64,000 nucleotides of DNA from positions 13,206,001 through 13,270,000 of the forward strand of contig CM055612.1 of assembly GCA_029379385.1 (NCBI GenBank), given 5' to 3'. The position numbers and the translations under genes are program-made. The notes beneath the pieces were generated by a model. That model saw nothing but the letters and a program-made list of their open reading frames with translations, had not been told where the DNA came from and did not search any database. Shown piece after piece: positions 37,601 through 49,094 of this stretch (within the stretch, counting starts at the first letter, position 1; each line of letters begins with the position of its first letter). Source of the stretch: Quillaja saponaria. Taxonomy: Eukaryota; Streptophyta; Magnoliopsida; Fabales; Quillajaceae.

Positions 37601-40600
37601 AATATAATTTTATCCTAAATCTATATTTCAATGATAACAAAATAATTGTTGAATTCTAATTCCATCCACTTTCACATTTTAAATGTGTTGAACAAAATCA
37701 TATTAGAACAACAAATCTGTCTCAGTGAGTTTTCAACTGAACTCAATAGATCTCATTAAAAGCTAAAAATGGAATCACAACTGAGCAAATAGTAAAAGTT
37801 GAAAAGCACTGAAATGCTACTAGAAGTCATTTAAGGGATCCTTAAAGTGCTATAGAACAATTGACAACTGTAGACTAAAATGAGCATATGCTAAAAATCA
37901 GCGCAAGTGCTAAAAGCAAGTCAGTAAACACTAAAGTAGTCAAAGGTAACTTATTACTGAAGACAAAGAGTTTGAAGCTAAATTCATATGCCAAAACTTT
38001 TTGTTACACTTAATCAAAGTAGTTGTCCATTTCCTTCAGACCAGTACAATATTAACTCAAAGTCAGATCCTGGAACAATGCAAATGCAAGTTAAGTTCAA
38101 AATCATTGTTGTATCTATACACAATGTCATCTTTGTGTCTCTGCACCTTAAAAGTCATTTTATGCAGACTATAATAATATGAAAAAGGTGCTGCTCAACG
38201 TAAATTAGAATCTATATCAGTAAGTAGTGTTTCATCTTTGTAACGGGTATATTCTCTGAGTAATAACTCTTTTGTTAATAGTATGAATTAAAGAGCTCTA
38301 AAGATAGAAGAAGTGAGAGTACGAGGCCAAGAAATAGAAATGGTTAAATGCTAAAGGCACTTAAGATGATAAGCTAGAAGAGGATGAATAGGTAACAATG
38401 AGGAATCACTTAGAGAGGAATGAATCTAAGTTGAAAAATTATCAAGATTCTTTATGAGGCCAAAACTTCAGATCATCACAATCTTCATGAAACAAAGAGC
38501 CAAACTTTCATATCTATGCTATATTGTAAACTAATCTAAAGTACAGAAACATTTTGAAATCTGGTCTAAATATGTAATGACCAAAGGGAAAAAGACAAGT
38601 TATTTAACTAATGTGTAAGGGCATTGTTGTTGATATTAATCAAGTGTTTGTATCGTTAACAAGTAATGTATAGTAAAGTATATTGTTGATCACACGAGAA
38701 ATTGTAACTAATATTTAGTTGAGTACTAAAATTAATACAATCCTCATTTTTCCCAAACAAACACAATTAAGTTGAAAAACTAATCTAAACTAACTAATGA
38801 CAAATTAAACTTGAGAATTCCATGGATAAAGCCTAGAATTACAATTTATCTCAACACTTTACTTGAATCGTTTCTATTACTTTTTATGTAGTTATGGTAT
38901 CATGTTGTAAACCTAGGATTCTAATTCACTATATCCTATGAGAATTGTGTTAAGTAAGATTCAGTAAGATTAGACATAATTTGGCTACACAAGGCATGGA
39001 GGTATATTCTTATCCTACATATGAATCAAACTCATTCAACCTTTATAGGTGAATGAATATAAATAAGTGCTATTTCAATCAAGGCTAACACTAAACTCTT
39101 TATTCCAAGTTTGTTTAGGTTACCAAATCAATCTAGTTGGTAGCTAATCAATTAGAAGTGTTAAGCAAAGAATGAAATAAATAATTTAAATATCAAACCT
39201 TGAGCAATCAATAAATATAAAAATCCAAGCTACATGTTAAATTCCATTGCAATCCTAGACACTAAGTTAGTTCATGCTACCTAGTTTAAACATAAACCAA
39301 AAAGTTCAACCATCAAACCAAAATAAGAAAACTAAAGAAAGGTGTAGAAAATGAGAAAACTAATGATGACCGGTCTTCAATCTACAATCCTTCTAAACTC
39401 CTCTTGCTTCATTGTACTATTGATTGCGCCCTTATCTTTAGAAAAATTCAGTTTAATTGTGTCCTTTGAATCCCCAAGTCATTCCCCTTTTTTTAGGCTT
39501 TAAAATCTTTACTTTGAGTTCAATTGGACTAGAAATCAGGCCAGTGCCTTGGTGCTAACTATCCAGCGCTACAGTCCTGAACACGGAGTGAAAATTGTCA
39601 AAATCAGAATAGGTGGCATGTTGGATGAGCCTCTTTCACTTGAGCACCATGACTGCAGCTTTTGGGCACCTAGTTGCCCAACACTTTAGTAGCTTGGCTG
39701 CTTTGCAAGTTTTGAGCGTCGTGGCTCCCGTTTTTCCATTGTTGTGGCGTTTGATGCATAGAATTTCGAATTCTTGTCCAATTTCACTTCAAATAGGTTT
39801 GCTTTATGCATTAAACTTTCAGATAAAGGCATGAGTAGAACAATATTTGAATTGATCCCGTTGACGGTTTTTAAATTGGGTAAACCAAGTAGTCTAATCA
39901 CTGTTCAGACTAGACTTGGAGCATGAGTCTAGATTTACTCTCCCCTAGCCATGGTAAAGACCTAAATCAATGGGAGAATCCATAAAAAAGAACCTAGGCT
40001 TCTAATCCTTATGTTGTTGGGCATGCCGTAGTAAATATCCTTCCACCCTGATCCATAGACACACCAGATTCGGGGTGCCCTTTATTTGATACAGATGATG
40101 AAAGACAATGAGGGACGTGGGGATGTTTTTCTCTGAGCAGACGATGATACACACTTGGTTGAACCTCATGTCGTTGGGGGGAATTTGAGCGGGACAAATT
40201 CCAATGAATTACAGAGTCTCACCAAGAAAGGGAGAAGGGGGTGAAGGTTTTAGGTCATTGGTTTTACAAAAATGTGATAACCTTTTGACCATATAAACCA
40301 TTCAAATCCTTGAGAACTCAATGAAAACATGTTAGATAAAAAAATTCACCTATGCCCAGACGTTGAACCTCTAACAAAAGGATTTCCCTGGGGCTATTTT
40401 GTTGAGTACGAAAATCTATGAAGAGATTGAGCTTTCCCCCTCCACGCGTTGTCTGTAATGGAATAAGAAGAAATTGAGTATAATTAAATATTTAGTCTAT
40501 TAGAAACACAATATTTAAAACTATTAAATTATAACTATTTAAAATTAAAAGGTCATAAAAATATTTAAGAAAATAAAATAAAAATGGGTCTCATCTGTAC

Positions 40601-42104
40601 GTTTATATATAGTATAAAATAGGTAAAGTTTGTTAGGACTTGTTGCTTCTATACTTTTATAAGAACTTACACGATTTCAATGAATTTCTCTATGTTAAAA
40701 TAAAATTTTTTTTTTCTAGTAACTACATTATAAACTAATAAATAATGGAAAAACAACAAATATTTTTCTTTCTCGTTCTAATAAAAAAAAAGAACACTTT
40801 TTTTTTTTTTTTTTTTTTTTTTTCTAGTGTCACAAAAGATACAATTGACAAATATCAATTTTTTTTCCTTAAAAAAACATTATTTTCTAGTTTTTTAAAA
40901 GATACAATCTACATATACAATTGAGTCGGTTTTTCATTTTAAAAATAAGATGTGAGTTTGTTGACACCTTAAAAATTATTTGTTGACTCCTATTGAGTTC
41001 TTGTAAGGTATATGATATAATGACAAGTAGTTCAATGATCAGAGTTGTAATTTATTAGAAATTCATGTAAGGATTCAAAGATGAATAAGTAAAGTTTTTT
41101 TTTTTTTTTCCTCATACATTTTAACAAATTAATAATAAATATTGATAACACTTGATATATAAGATGAGGGTCTGCTTATACAAATTATATAAGTTAATCT
41201 AGTATAACAAATCTAGTCTAGTATAAGATTAAGTATAATAATAATATATCTATACAAAATTAGATTTTAATTATAAAACATAAATCATATATCGTACCAT
41301 ATTTTAACTATCAAATTTTTTGTTTTTTAATATTTAGAAGATGAAATCATGAATATATGATCATTACGTTTGATAGTAGGGGAGGCCATCAATTTCCTGA
41401 TTGTGTCGATCGGGATTTTTTTCATTTTATTAAATCTGAACAAAGAAAAACTTTAAATTATTATTTTCTATCTTGGAAACAATTTCTCCTCTCATGTCTC
41501 AATAACCAGTTATACTTTTCCTAGAAGGATGTGTTTCGTGCCGCTTTTTACATATATATCATGATAGCACATCACAAAATAGTACAAATCTTTCTACGAT
41601 TTTATTTTTTGCCTTTTTGTTTTGGACCACTTGATGTAGCACACGGAGGAAAAAGGAGAAAAAAAGGACGGAGATCAAAAGGAGAATAATTAGGGGAGAG
41701 GACAAACATGGAAGATCTTGTTATTGCAAAGTTTGGCGCACAATAATTGAAATTAGAAATTGTAAAACCATTTTTAATTGTATTAGATAGAAATTGGTAA
41801 GAATCACAATATTTAAGTTTGGATAATATAAAAAATTATGCCCAAGACCTTGTTTGGTCCAGCGGCACATACTATTTCTCTCTATCTAGGAGGTCAAATG
41901 ATTGACTCTACTGCTTAGGATTTATTCCCTCTTTTCCTTCTCCCAAAAAAAAAAAAAAAAATTATAATCAAAATTGGTTTTGCCACACTTTCAATTTAAA
42001 ATTTCAATTTGGCTTACATTTTAAATTTTAATTCTTAGTTGAATTTTAAGAAAGAAAAATTACTTTAAAACCACATATTCAATTCTTATGGGTAAACCCT
42101 AACG
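37601..42104. other. Unassigned, mostly AT-rich DNA
   Basis: No supported gene. The stretch 39360-40460 is less AT-rich (repeated GCACC/TTGGGCA words) with short ORFs on both strands and no recognised domain; it may be decayed repeat. A 26-base T run lies at 40798-40823. A possible short SINE-like unit with an A-rich tail occurs at about 41855-41960, only weakly supported. Confidence 0.45.
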
Positions 42105-42667
42105 TTGTGTTTGAAACAAAATAAAAATAAGAATTCATTTCATTTTAAATGAATTCTCTTATTTGGAATAAAAATTATATTTATGAAATTCAATCTCATT
42201 CTCTTATTTGGAACAAATAAAGAATTCATTTTAGTCAAGTATTTTTTTCCATACTACCCTCAATTTGTTTAATTAAAACTAGCATTAATCAACTAAAAAT
42301 ATAAAGACATGAGATTGATTGTTGTTCATTGAACAAAGGACAAGTTGAGAGAAAAAAACTTGAAGTTTGTCAGATGAATTGGAGATGAAGTGGTGGTGAT
42401 TTTTTTATCAATTTATCTAAGTGGAAAGCATGTGTAATATTAAGGATAAAAATGTCATTTGAGATGGACAAAATAATAACTTCTCTTAAATGAATTCTAC
42501 AAAAAGAAATTCAACCTATTTGGTGTGGAATTCATAATTGAATAAGTTGTGGATTTCAAATGAATTTCATTTAAATTCTACACTATTTCATGTGTGCCAA
42601 ACATAAGAAGTGTAAAGTTTATTTGTAATGAACTCAATCCTATATTTTTTATGTGTTCCAAACACAT
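42105..42667. mobile_element. MITE-like element, family 1 copy B
   Basis: The ends pair as TGTGTTTGAAACAAAATAAA (left) and TGTGTTTGGAACACATAAAA (right, reverse complement). The interior is rich in GAATTCATTT and AAATGAATTC words, as in the copy at 24503-25125. There is no coding capacity. The target duplication is not clear. Confidence 0.55.
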
Positions 42668-43107
42668 TATATTATACTTCTAAATAATTTTAAGTGTCAA
42701 AGAGTTTGAGTACATGCATCATCATTAGTTTGATAACACATTGTCCTAGACCGTGCTCTTGACCTCCTCCGTCCGTGGCCGAACATCACCCACTAGTAAT
42801 TACCATATCCCCGTTTTTCAATGGTTTGTTCAGAACCTAGCAATACACAGAAATCAACTAAGAAGTTCAAAAGCACCACTGGTGACAAGGACCACTACCA
42901 TCAAAGACCACCATCGCTAGACACAACTATCACGGCCACCAGAGATGACTACCATCAATTATGGAAGATACCAGTACTGTTGGGTGACCATTGGAAATGA
43001 TTACCATCAGCGTAGATGACAACAACCATTGCTGGAAATTACCACAGACTATATATGACCACATCCTTCGAAATTGACAAGAGACTATGACCAATGTTAC
43101 AAATGTT
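42668..43107. other. Unassigned, ACCA/CCATC-rich sequence
   Basis: Irregular repeats of ACCACTACCATCA-like words between a MITE and a solo LTR. A similar word set occurs at 18675-18760. No gene is supported. Confidence 0.4.
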
Positions 43108-43112
43108 ACAAA

Positions 43113-45473
43113 TGTTATAACGGACATTCAATATGGTCATTAGAATACTCATACGTAATTGATGTAAATATACATATATATATTTTTATTGGTTGAATTA
43201 GTTACACTAAATAAGAAAGTTATATGTGAAGTTAATTTGGGGATAACCTAATTAATGAGTATCTTTATAAAAATTAATAATTATAATTTTATGGGTGATT
43301 GGAATTAAATTTTAGTTTTTAAGGAAGGTACTTAGGGAAATTTTAAAATTAATATATATATATATATATATAATAAGGGATTGTGGGAGATCATGATTTA
43401 TTATATAATATTTATGACTAGATATTTTTATTCTTTCCACCACATGTTAAAAACGTACAGGTGAAGACTTCATTATTAAATTAATTTGTTCCTTTTTCTT
43501 CCTCCTCCTTCCTTGACCGACTAGAGCTTTCCCAAAAGAAATTTTCTCCTTCTCCTGCCATTGATCACGTGAAAGCTTAAACAGTGGTTGGCCGCTTGAA
43601 AACTTTGAAGGTAGTAGATGGTTCTTTGCTATTTTATGCTAGTAGCTTAGTTCTTGTATTCTATTTGAGAGTTAATCAGGTGTTATAGTGGATTTTGGGT
43701 ATAAATTTGTTGGCTACCAGTAAAGAAAATTACAACTGAGTGTGGGGGTTTTATGGTAGTTATGGATTCAATATAAGAAGCGTAGGTGTGGCGATGAGAA
43801 GTGATTGTTTTTGTTGGCTTGGTGTCCTGGATCTGCCAGCCGAGGTGAAGGTGGTGCCTCGGTCATGGCAGTAAAATTTTTCCACTAGTGTAAGGAGGGA
43901 CTCGGCCTGATAAAGATGGTCGAAGGTGTTAGGCATCTAGCTATGTAATTTGGGTATAGGGGGGTGGCCATGATCATTTTGGTGGCGTGCAGTGAAGGTG
44001 GAGGGAGTAAAGGCTAAAATTGGTGCTTGCATCAAGGATAAATAAATAAAATAAACTAAGTAAAGGATTAGTACAAGAAAAGGTGTGGCCATGGTTGAAA
44101 GGAGTAAATGAAATTGTTAATTAAATTAAGAATTGACTATAAATAAAAGGGAAACTATTAAACAAGTAATATGTACATTTGCATATATATTATGGGAGTA
44201 ATTTATTTTTTTTGTTAATCGATAATATAACTAATTAAATTTAGAATTTCATATTTATATATAATAATGTTAAATTACGAAAGTTAAATTAGTAAATGTA
44301 TCGAATTAATTAATATGATTTTATATATATATATATATAATAATACATATATATTATACACAATCACGTACGATTAAGAAATCGTTAAATTAATTTAAAA
44401 GTGATTGTTAGTAATTTATCGATTTATGATTTTCAGCTCCAGAGCATGTAGAGGATATTCCTGCACCGTCACATATCAGACAAACTGACGAGTCTCATTC
44501 GTGAACTTATGAGTGAATCATGTGCTTTATGGATATCAGATTTTTGTGTGTCATTATGTGTTTACTTGAATTTAATGAGTTATAATAACTATGCAAATGA
44601 GCGATTTCAGTGATTAAATTGGATGATGTGTGATTGACATTGATTGTGCTTGATAAGGGCCAACTCGTGAACATTTTCTGGAAAAATGGTTTTCATTCTG
44701 ATAATGATTTTGAAAATATTGGAGTGCTCAGCCCCGGTGGGATAGATCTGTGTACGGAGAATAATTTGTTGTGCGGGCGCGTAAATACCTGGTGGGGGAG
44801 ATATTGTTGTGTGGGGCTGAGTTACTCGTTGGCCCTTTGTTTGTTTAGTTGATTGTGAAATTGTTGATTGATTTGTATAAGTTGCTTGCTATTTTGGAAT
44901 TGTAAGTTAAATGAATTATGATTATATGATTATAATAATCACGTACGTATATTAATAAGTTTGATTATGAGCCGTAACTTATAATATTTGTGATGTATGA
45001 TGCTGGTACCCATAGGGTACATGAGTTGCTCACTGAGTCGCGATGACTCACTCTTTTCTTTGTGGTTTTTTTTTTAGTTTTCAAGAAATATCAGTTGATC
45101 GCTATATAGGCCCACCTGTCGACCTTGCAGCGGCAAGGTATATCTTGGAAATAGCACACATGGAGAGTAAAAGACAATACTTACAGTCATATAGGATGTT
45201 ATGCATGATTGTAATATATGTAGATATTGTGATTATTATGGTGTATTGTGTATGTTGTCGGGACGGAGCCCCTTTGCATATTTTAATGTTTTGTTTTACT
45301 ATCGACTTGAATACAAGTTATTTGTTTTTATTTTGGGCATGTTCTATCGTATGGGGAAACTCTGCCAAAAATTTCTATAAATTGTTTTGTGTTATTCTAT
45401 TTGCATAGTCAAGGTTACAGGGGTATGGACATCCATTCCTCTGGCCAGTCATACCTTCATTTGGGGTGTGACA
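43113..45473 (+). mobile_element. Solo LTR (2.36 kb), target duplication ACAAA
   Basis: The unit runs from TGTTATAACGG to GGGGTGTGACA with perfect 5-bp flanks ACAAA (43108-43112 and 45474-45478). No primer-binding site or coding interior follows, so it is a solo LTR. The conserved module at 44721-44835 contains exact 9-bp inverted arms CTCAGCCCC (44727-44735) and GGGGCTGAG (44813-44821). Its R/U5 side resembles, on the opposite strand, the solo LTR at 4602-8642. Confidence 0.9.
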
Positions 45474-45478
45474 ACAAA

Positions 45479-47609
45479 ATGCTGAAAATACAATTCCGGA
45501 TATAATTCTATATATAGTCCAAAACTATATATTTTAATTCTAGCAAATTCAAATTAAATTGGAATCAAGCTGGTTTTCTAATTTTTAAGTTCATTTTTTT
45601 TCTTTTGCACTAAAATGAACACTAATTCTATTTTTAGATAATTACTTTAATATTAATATAAATTTCCCATTAAACTCCAAAATAAGTATTATTTCGTTAC
45701 CATCAATTGTGATCTTCTATAGTTAGGTGTTGCTTCCTACTCCTAATAATTATGAACTTCCATAAGAAAAATTCCAAAAGGGGTCGAATACATGGTCAAT
45801 TAGTTAGCTGTACGTGTAAGATTTTGTGTCCACAACTAAAATTTTCTCCTTTTAGCTAGGAATATATACATATACACGTATAGCATATAAATATACCATA
45901 TGCTGGTGTAAGATGAGGAAGAAAAAGATAGCACAGTGACATTGCAACTAGCACACATGGTAATAGGAGCAATTAGAACATGCATGGTTTAATATACGCA
46001 TATCATAGGCACTGTCGTTTTCAGGCATATATGTGCCTCAAAGGGCCAAAAACAAAAAGACATACATTCTTTGTCCCACCAATAAATAACGGTTGGAAAA
46101 TATTCAAGCAAAAAAGGAATTGCATGCTTAATTCTCTTATGTATACATGGAGAAAAGGAATCGGAGGTTGGAAGATGTCTTAGCATTGGAATCTGTGTGT
46201 TGATAGTTTGATTTCACAATGAAATGCTTTTTTTTTTGGTGCTTTGGAAAGGTCAAACTGAAATTTTTTGCACGTATACATTGAAAAAAAAAATATTATG
46301 TTTGTAAGGTCTCAATTATATTTTACCTCTGCCGCATTCAAGTATTGACACAAGCAAAAAAAAAAAAAAAAAAACTTTTAGTTTTGAAAATTTTCACATA
46401 TTATAGAAGTCTTGTTTAAAAAAGGATTCTTCCAGCGAAAAATAAAAATTGAATAGTCTCTAAATACATTTTCATATTCACAAAAAAAGTTGGACATATT
46501 AGTATTAAAAAACAAGCTTTCTTTATATAATTATGTACAAGAAAAATAAAGTTTTAGATATCAAGGAATTGATATGGCTGTTAAAAAGTATACATCATTC
46601 AATTTTTTAAATTTGAAACTTTGATCTGAGGCCTTGGGAACTAATTAAAATTCTCTTTTTTTAATTATTTTTTTCTTTTTTTAATTTGTTGTAAGTAGAT
46701 ATTTTATCTTTAACTGAATTAAATAAATAATTTAATCAAATTAATGCCTATTTCAGACATTACTGACCGATTAGAAAAATTGTGTTGACAACTTCCCAAT
46801 AATATATGTTACCTCTGTCCCAATCAACTATCAAGTTTTGACACAATAAAACAGGAAAAAAAAAAAAAAAAAAAAAAAAGGTTTGGTTATTATTTGAAAG
46901 AGAGAGACAGATAATTTATTGGTATTACATATTGTCAAATTCAAAATACAAAATAACAATCTATTTGTAATAGATTTTGGGATATAGACAGATACACTCA
47001 CGTAAGAGATAGGAAGATAACATTGGAATATAAAACTTTCAACAATTCATTGCATTACCGTAGAAGTGGTATTATATGAAACTTTAACAATTCATTGCAT
47101 CACCGTACAAGTGGTAACAATTCAGTAGATCGAGTAGCATAACTTATTGTAACCTATTTTTACTAGTCAACAAGCATTACTCTCCAATTAATTATCACCA
47201 TATTGGCTTAGTGGTAAAAAAATAAAATAAAATTGCTTCCTTAATTAATTTTAGAAATTTGAATTTATAATAAGTAGTAAAATTCTTATAAATTTTCTAA
47301 TTTTTATATGAATGATTTGTTTTTGACTAGACTAGACAAGTGTAGTGGTGAGTTAGGAATAAATTGACAATGACACTAACTAACCACTAAATAATATAAA
47401 AAAGCACTCATTACTTTTAATGAAATTTCCACTAATAGATTAAATAGCAAACAATTCATAAAACTGATCAATTACATCAAAATAACCATAAAATATTATT
47501 CATTTTAGGAGTATTCCAACAACATTGATATTGGTAACCAACATCAGAAAAGGGTTGGGAACATGAAATGTCTTCATCACGTGGCAATTTTTTTTTAGTC
47601 TTCTATGAA
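45479..47609. other. Unassigned AT-rich intergenic DNA
   Basis: Poly-A tracts at about 46357-46375 and 46857-46879. A 39-40 bp unit is duplicated at 47031-47070 and 47078-47116 (shared CAATTCATTGCAT and CCGTA-AAGTGGTA). No gene is supported. Confidence 0.5.
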
Positions 47610-47614
47610 TTAAT

Positions 47615-48117
47615 TGTTGGGTTTCTAATCCAAATTCTATTTTGATAGATTTTAATTAGCTTATTTTTAGTATATAGAAAAACTAATTAGATTTACCTTG
47701 GTAGGTAACTATGTCTAATTAGTTTGTGATTGAGTTTTCTTAAAGAAAAATTTTACTTGGCATACATGTCATATGTAGTATAAGTATGTAGATTTAAGAG
47801 TTGTAAGGTATAAGAAAGAGAGAGAGAGAGAGATAATATTTGTGAGACCTCTTTTGGGATAGGGGTGTGTGAGAGAGTTGGTAGAGAAGAGTGATGGGTA
47901 TATCATGTGTAGAGCATTACTTTTATATGTAATCTTTATTGAAATAGTATAATTTATCATCTTATTAGTGGGTGTAGGCAAGAGGCTAAATCACGTTATA
48001 TTGTGTTGTTTATTGTTTTCCTCTTTCCTTCCACTCATATTTTGTGTGGATATCTCTTTTGTTATTTTTGTCCAGTCTCATTGATGGTTGAAGGAGAATT
48101 TCGTTTAATTTTCAACA
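47615..48117 (+). repeat. 5' LTR of the copia-like non-autonomous element
   Basis: 503 bp with TG...CA ends. A GA microsatellite lies at 47815-47834. The tRNA-Met primer-binding site begins two bases after the LTR end. Confidence 0.8.
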
Positions 48118-48963
48118 AGTGGTATCAGAGCTAGTTGGGACATGGATGGGTTCGAAAGAATTTTCATGGGGTTATTGAAATAATGCAATGAAATTAAAAA
48201 AAAAAAAATAACGTGGTGATTGAGTTTGTGCAGAAGGAAGAAAAAGGAATAAAAAATAAGAAGTAAAGTAAGAAAAGAAGAAGCTGGGGTTTGCATGATG
48301 TGTAGAAGATAAAGTTTTGTAGTTTTGTGTGACCATCCTACCAAGAGGTTGTGGGTGTGGGTGGGTGTGGGTGGCACACAAAAGTCGATTTTTGTAGATG
48401 GAGTTTCATATTGGTGGATATTTGAAAATTTATAACATAACAACAAATTGAAAGAGTGATAGTCTCCTAGTACGAGCTAATGAGATTTGTTCTAAGGAGG
48501 ATGGTAGTAAAGTGGAGCAAACTTAGCAATGAAGGCACATTTTTTTTGTTGAGGTGGAATTGCAGTTTTTTGTACTACACTAATCTAGTGATGGGACGAT
48601 GTGGAAAAGGCTCATTAGTAGTGATAGGTGAGGTGGAGTTGATAAGATGGATACGTACATATGCATTATTACAGCCAAATATCATAGTGTTGTTCATTAT
48701 GAGCAAGTAAAGACTCTCAATGGAGTGTTGACTCTCTATGAGTGAGACTCATGTGAAGTTTTGGTAGTTCTGTGGTTTATGGCAGATGATGCATTGTATG
48801 AGTTTTGAAGAAAATATATATTTAAAGAATTTGAATAAAGGTGGTAATTGTTGGGTTTATGACCCAAATCCTGTTTTGGTAGTTTCCTAATTAGTTTATT
48901 CTTAGTAGGCAAGAAATCTAATCTGATTATAATTGGAGTTTCCTAATTAGATTTACCTTGGTA
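47615..48963 (+). mobile_element. Non-autonomous copia-like LTR element, 3' LTR truncated
   Basis: The 5' LTR at 47615-48117 begins TGTTGGGTTTCTAATCC and ends TTCAACA. It is followed by a primer-binding site TGGTATCAGAGC. The interior is only about 730 bp, A- and G-rich, with no gag or pol. A polypurine tract (AAAGGTGG) precedes a second TGTTGGGTTT copy at 48849, which matches the 5' LTR for about 115 bp (shared CTAATTAGATTTACCTTGGTA) and then breaks off near 48963. Confidence 0.75.
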
Positions 48964-48964
48964 A

Positions 48965-49094
48965 TGTTGACATCCTAAAAAGACTTTTACACACTGAATT
49001 TGAGTCTAGTTACATTGGTCGAAAAGAAAATTATTTGTGGTAGAATGGGATATTGAAGCTAAATTTCGAATTAAAGTGGCTATTAGGCAGTTGC
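48965..49094 (+). pseudogene. Possible upstream piece of a Tat/Ogre-like pol, left of a solo LTR
   Basis: A short mixed-composition stretch between the truncated copia-like LTR and the solo LTR at 49095. It lies where the sequence upstream of the integrase C-terminus at 52416 would be expected. The translation is too decayed to prove this, so it is placed by position only. Confidence 0.35.

Noticed and set aside
39613..40197. Short ORFs on both strands in a less AT-rich stretch
   Set aside because: Overlapping opposite frames of similar length, no domain recognised and no splice-consistent extension.
41855..41960. Possible SINE with an A-rich tail
   Set aside because: The box B-like part is too degenerate and no flanking duplication is visible; kept only as a remark in the intergenic entry.
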